NCBI RefSeq assembly: GCF_009834805.1
Contig: NZ_WVHO01000010.1
Coordinates: 1 to 64,000, forward strand
Length of the DNA: 64,000 bases
Direction of reading: 5' to 3'
From: Saccharibacter sp. 17.LH.SD
GTDB taxonomy: Bacteria; Pseudomonadota; Alphaproteobacteria; Acetobacterales; Acetobacteraceae
The position numbers and the translations under genes are program-made. Positions 63,651 to 64,000 of this stretch are shown piece after piece. Below the pieces are notes generated by a model. That model did no database searches and had not been told where the DNA came from. It saw nothing but the letters and a program-made list of their open reading frames with translations. Numbering within the stretch: the first letter of the stretch is position 1; every line of letters begins with the position of its first letter.

Positions 63651-64000
63651 CTATTTTTTCTTTTCCTTGTCATCCTTAGCTTTATCTTTGGGAATGTAGG
63701 CTGGACTTACATCGCTACGCTGACACTCTACGTAGGTAAACCAATTTCCTCCATCGGGACCATCTGGCTTGAAAGCGACGGGATCAGCCACTTCGGAGGT
63801 CAGATAATAGTCAATTCGCCTGGGAAGCCATAAGCCGTCATAATTTTTATATGGTGCTTGAATATTTTGCCCATCTTGATTCATTCCCTTACGACCTTTT
63901 ACTTGCCACGCACTTGGAATATAACGGCTCTCAATACGAATAGGCTTATAAAAGGAAAAATCAGGGCGGAAGAGAGTAAAAAACTTGATCCCGCTTGGGG
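63651..64000 (-). CDS. Baseplate hub protein, copy 3 (partial, runs off the window)
   Basis: The C-terminal 116 residues of a third hub copy. The frame is open from the window edge (PSGIKFFTLFRPDFSFYKPIRIESRYIPSAWQ) to the stop at 63651 and matches copies 1 and 2. Its start lies beyond the window. Confidence 0.78.
   Translation of the reverse strand, partial: PSGIKFFTLFRPDFSFYKPIRIESRYIPSAWQVKGRKGMNQDGQNIQAPYKNYDGLWLPRRIDYYLTSEVADPVAFKPDGPDGGNWFTYVECQRSDVSPAYIPKDKAKDDKEKKK

Overview
The window looks like DNA from an acetic acid bacterium (Acetobacteraceae). The chromosomal genes point that way: two OprB-type sugar porins, YceI proteins around a cytochrome b561, a Hint-domain protein, an old yellow enzyme, and sugar-polymer hydrolases aimed at dextran and fructan. 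The G+C content looks moderate to low, which would fit one of the lower-GC genera of the family, but the genus cannot be fixed from the sequence alone.

Right to left, the window has three blocks. (1) About 64.0 to 44.0 kb is the distal half of a contractile-tail (myovirus-like) prophage read on the minus strand: tandem baseplate hub genes, a gp138/gpV-type spike, a gp25-like wedge, baseplate J, a DUF2612 protein, several mosaic tail-fibre cassettes including a GH32 fructanase-like depolymerase, an endolysin, a holin-like pair and an Rz/Rz1-type spanin pair. A PhzF-like enzyme and an exported beta-helix protein are inserted between the endolysin and the holin region. (2) About 43.7 to 25.4 kb is host-like: GH66 dextranase, old yellow enzyme, Hint protein, OprB, YceI/cytochrome b561/YceI, OprB, pirin, NmrA-like reductase, a small basic protein, HxlR regulator, carboxylesterase and rmuC. 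(3) About 25.2 kb to the left edge is the proximal half of a myovirus-like prophage: small rightward genes, a Cro/CI-type repressor with four matching operators, replication genes, terminase, portal, a long accessory array, protease, scaffold, capsid, connector proteins, sheath, tube and a tail-assembly chaperone with a likely -1 frameshift.

The two phage blocks are complementary. The left block stops where a tape-measure gene should follow, and the right block begins just after that position. They may be two related prophages flanking host DNA, or one circular element carrying host-like DNA. No integrase, tRNA, insertion sequence or CRISPR array was seen.

The most unusual part is 8.8 to 17 kb, between portal and maturation protease, where a MuF head-morphogenesis gene is normally expected. 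Two long proteins with a Barnase/EndoU/ColicinE5-like (PBECR-type) nuclease region are each followed by short proteins that carry the same N-terminal domain alone. The cassette is duplicated, partly decayed at both edges, has structured leaders with terminators, and is interrupted by an oppositely oriented MccF-like (S66) self-immunity peptidase gene. A second unusual array, 59.6 to 64 kb, alternates baseplate hub copies with opposite-strand secreted proteins.
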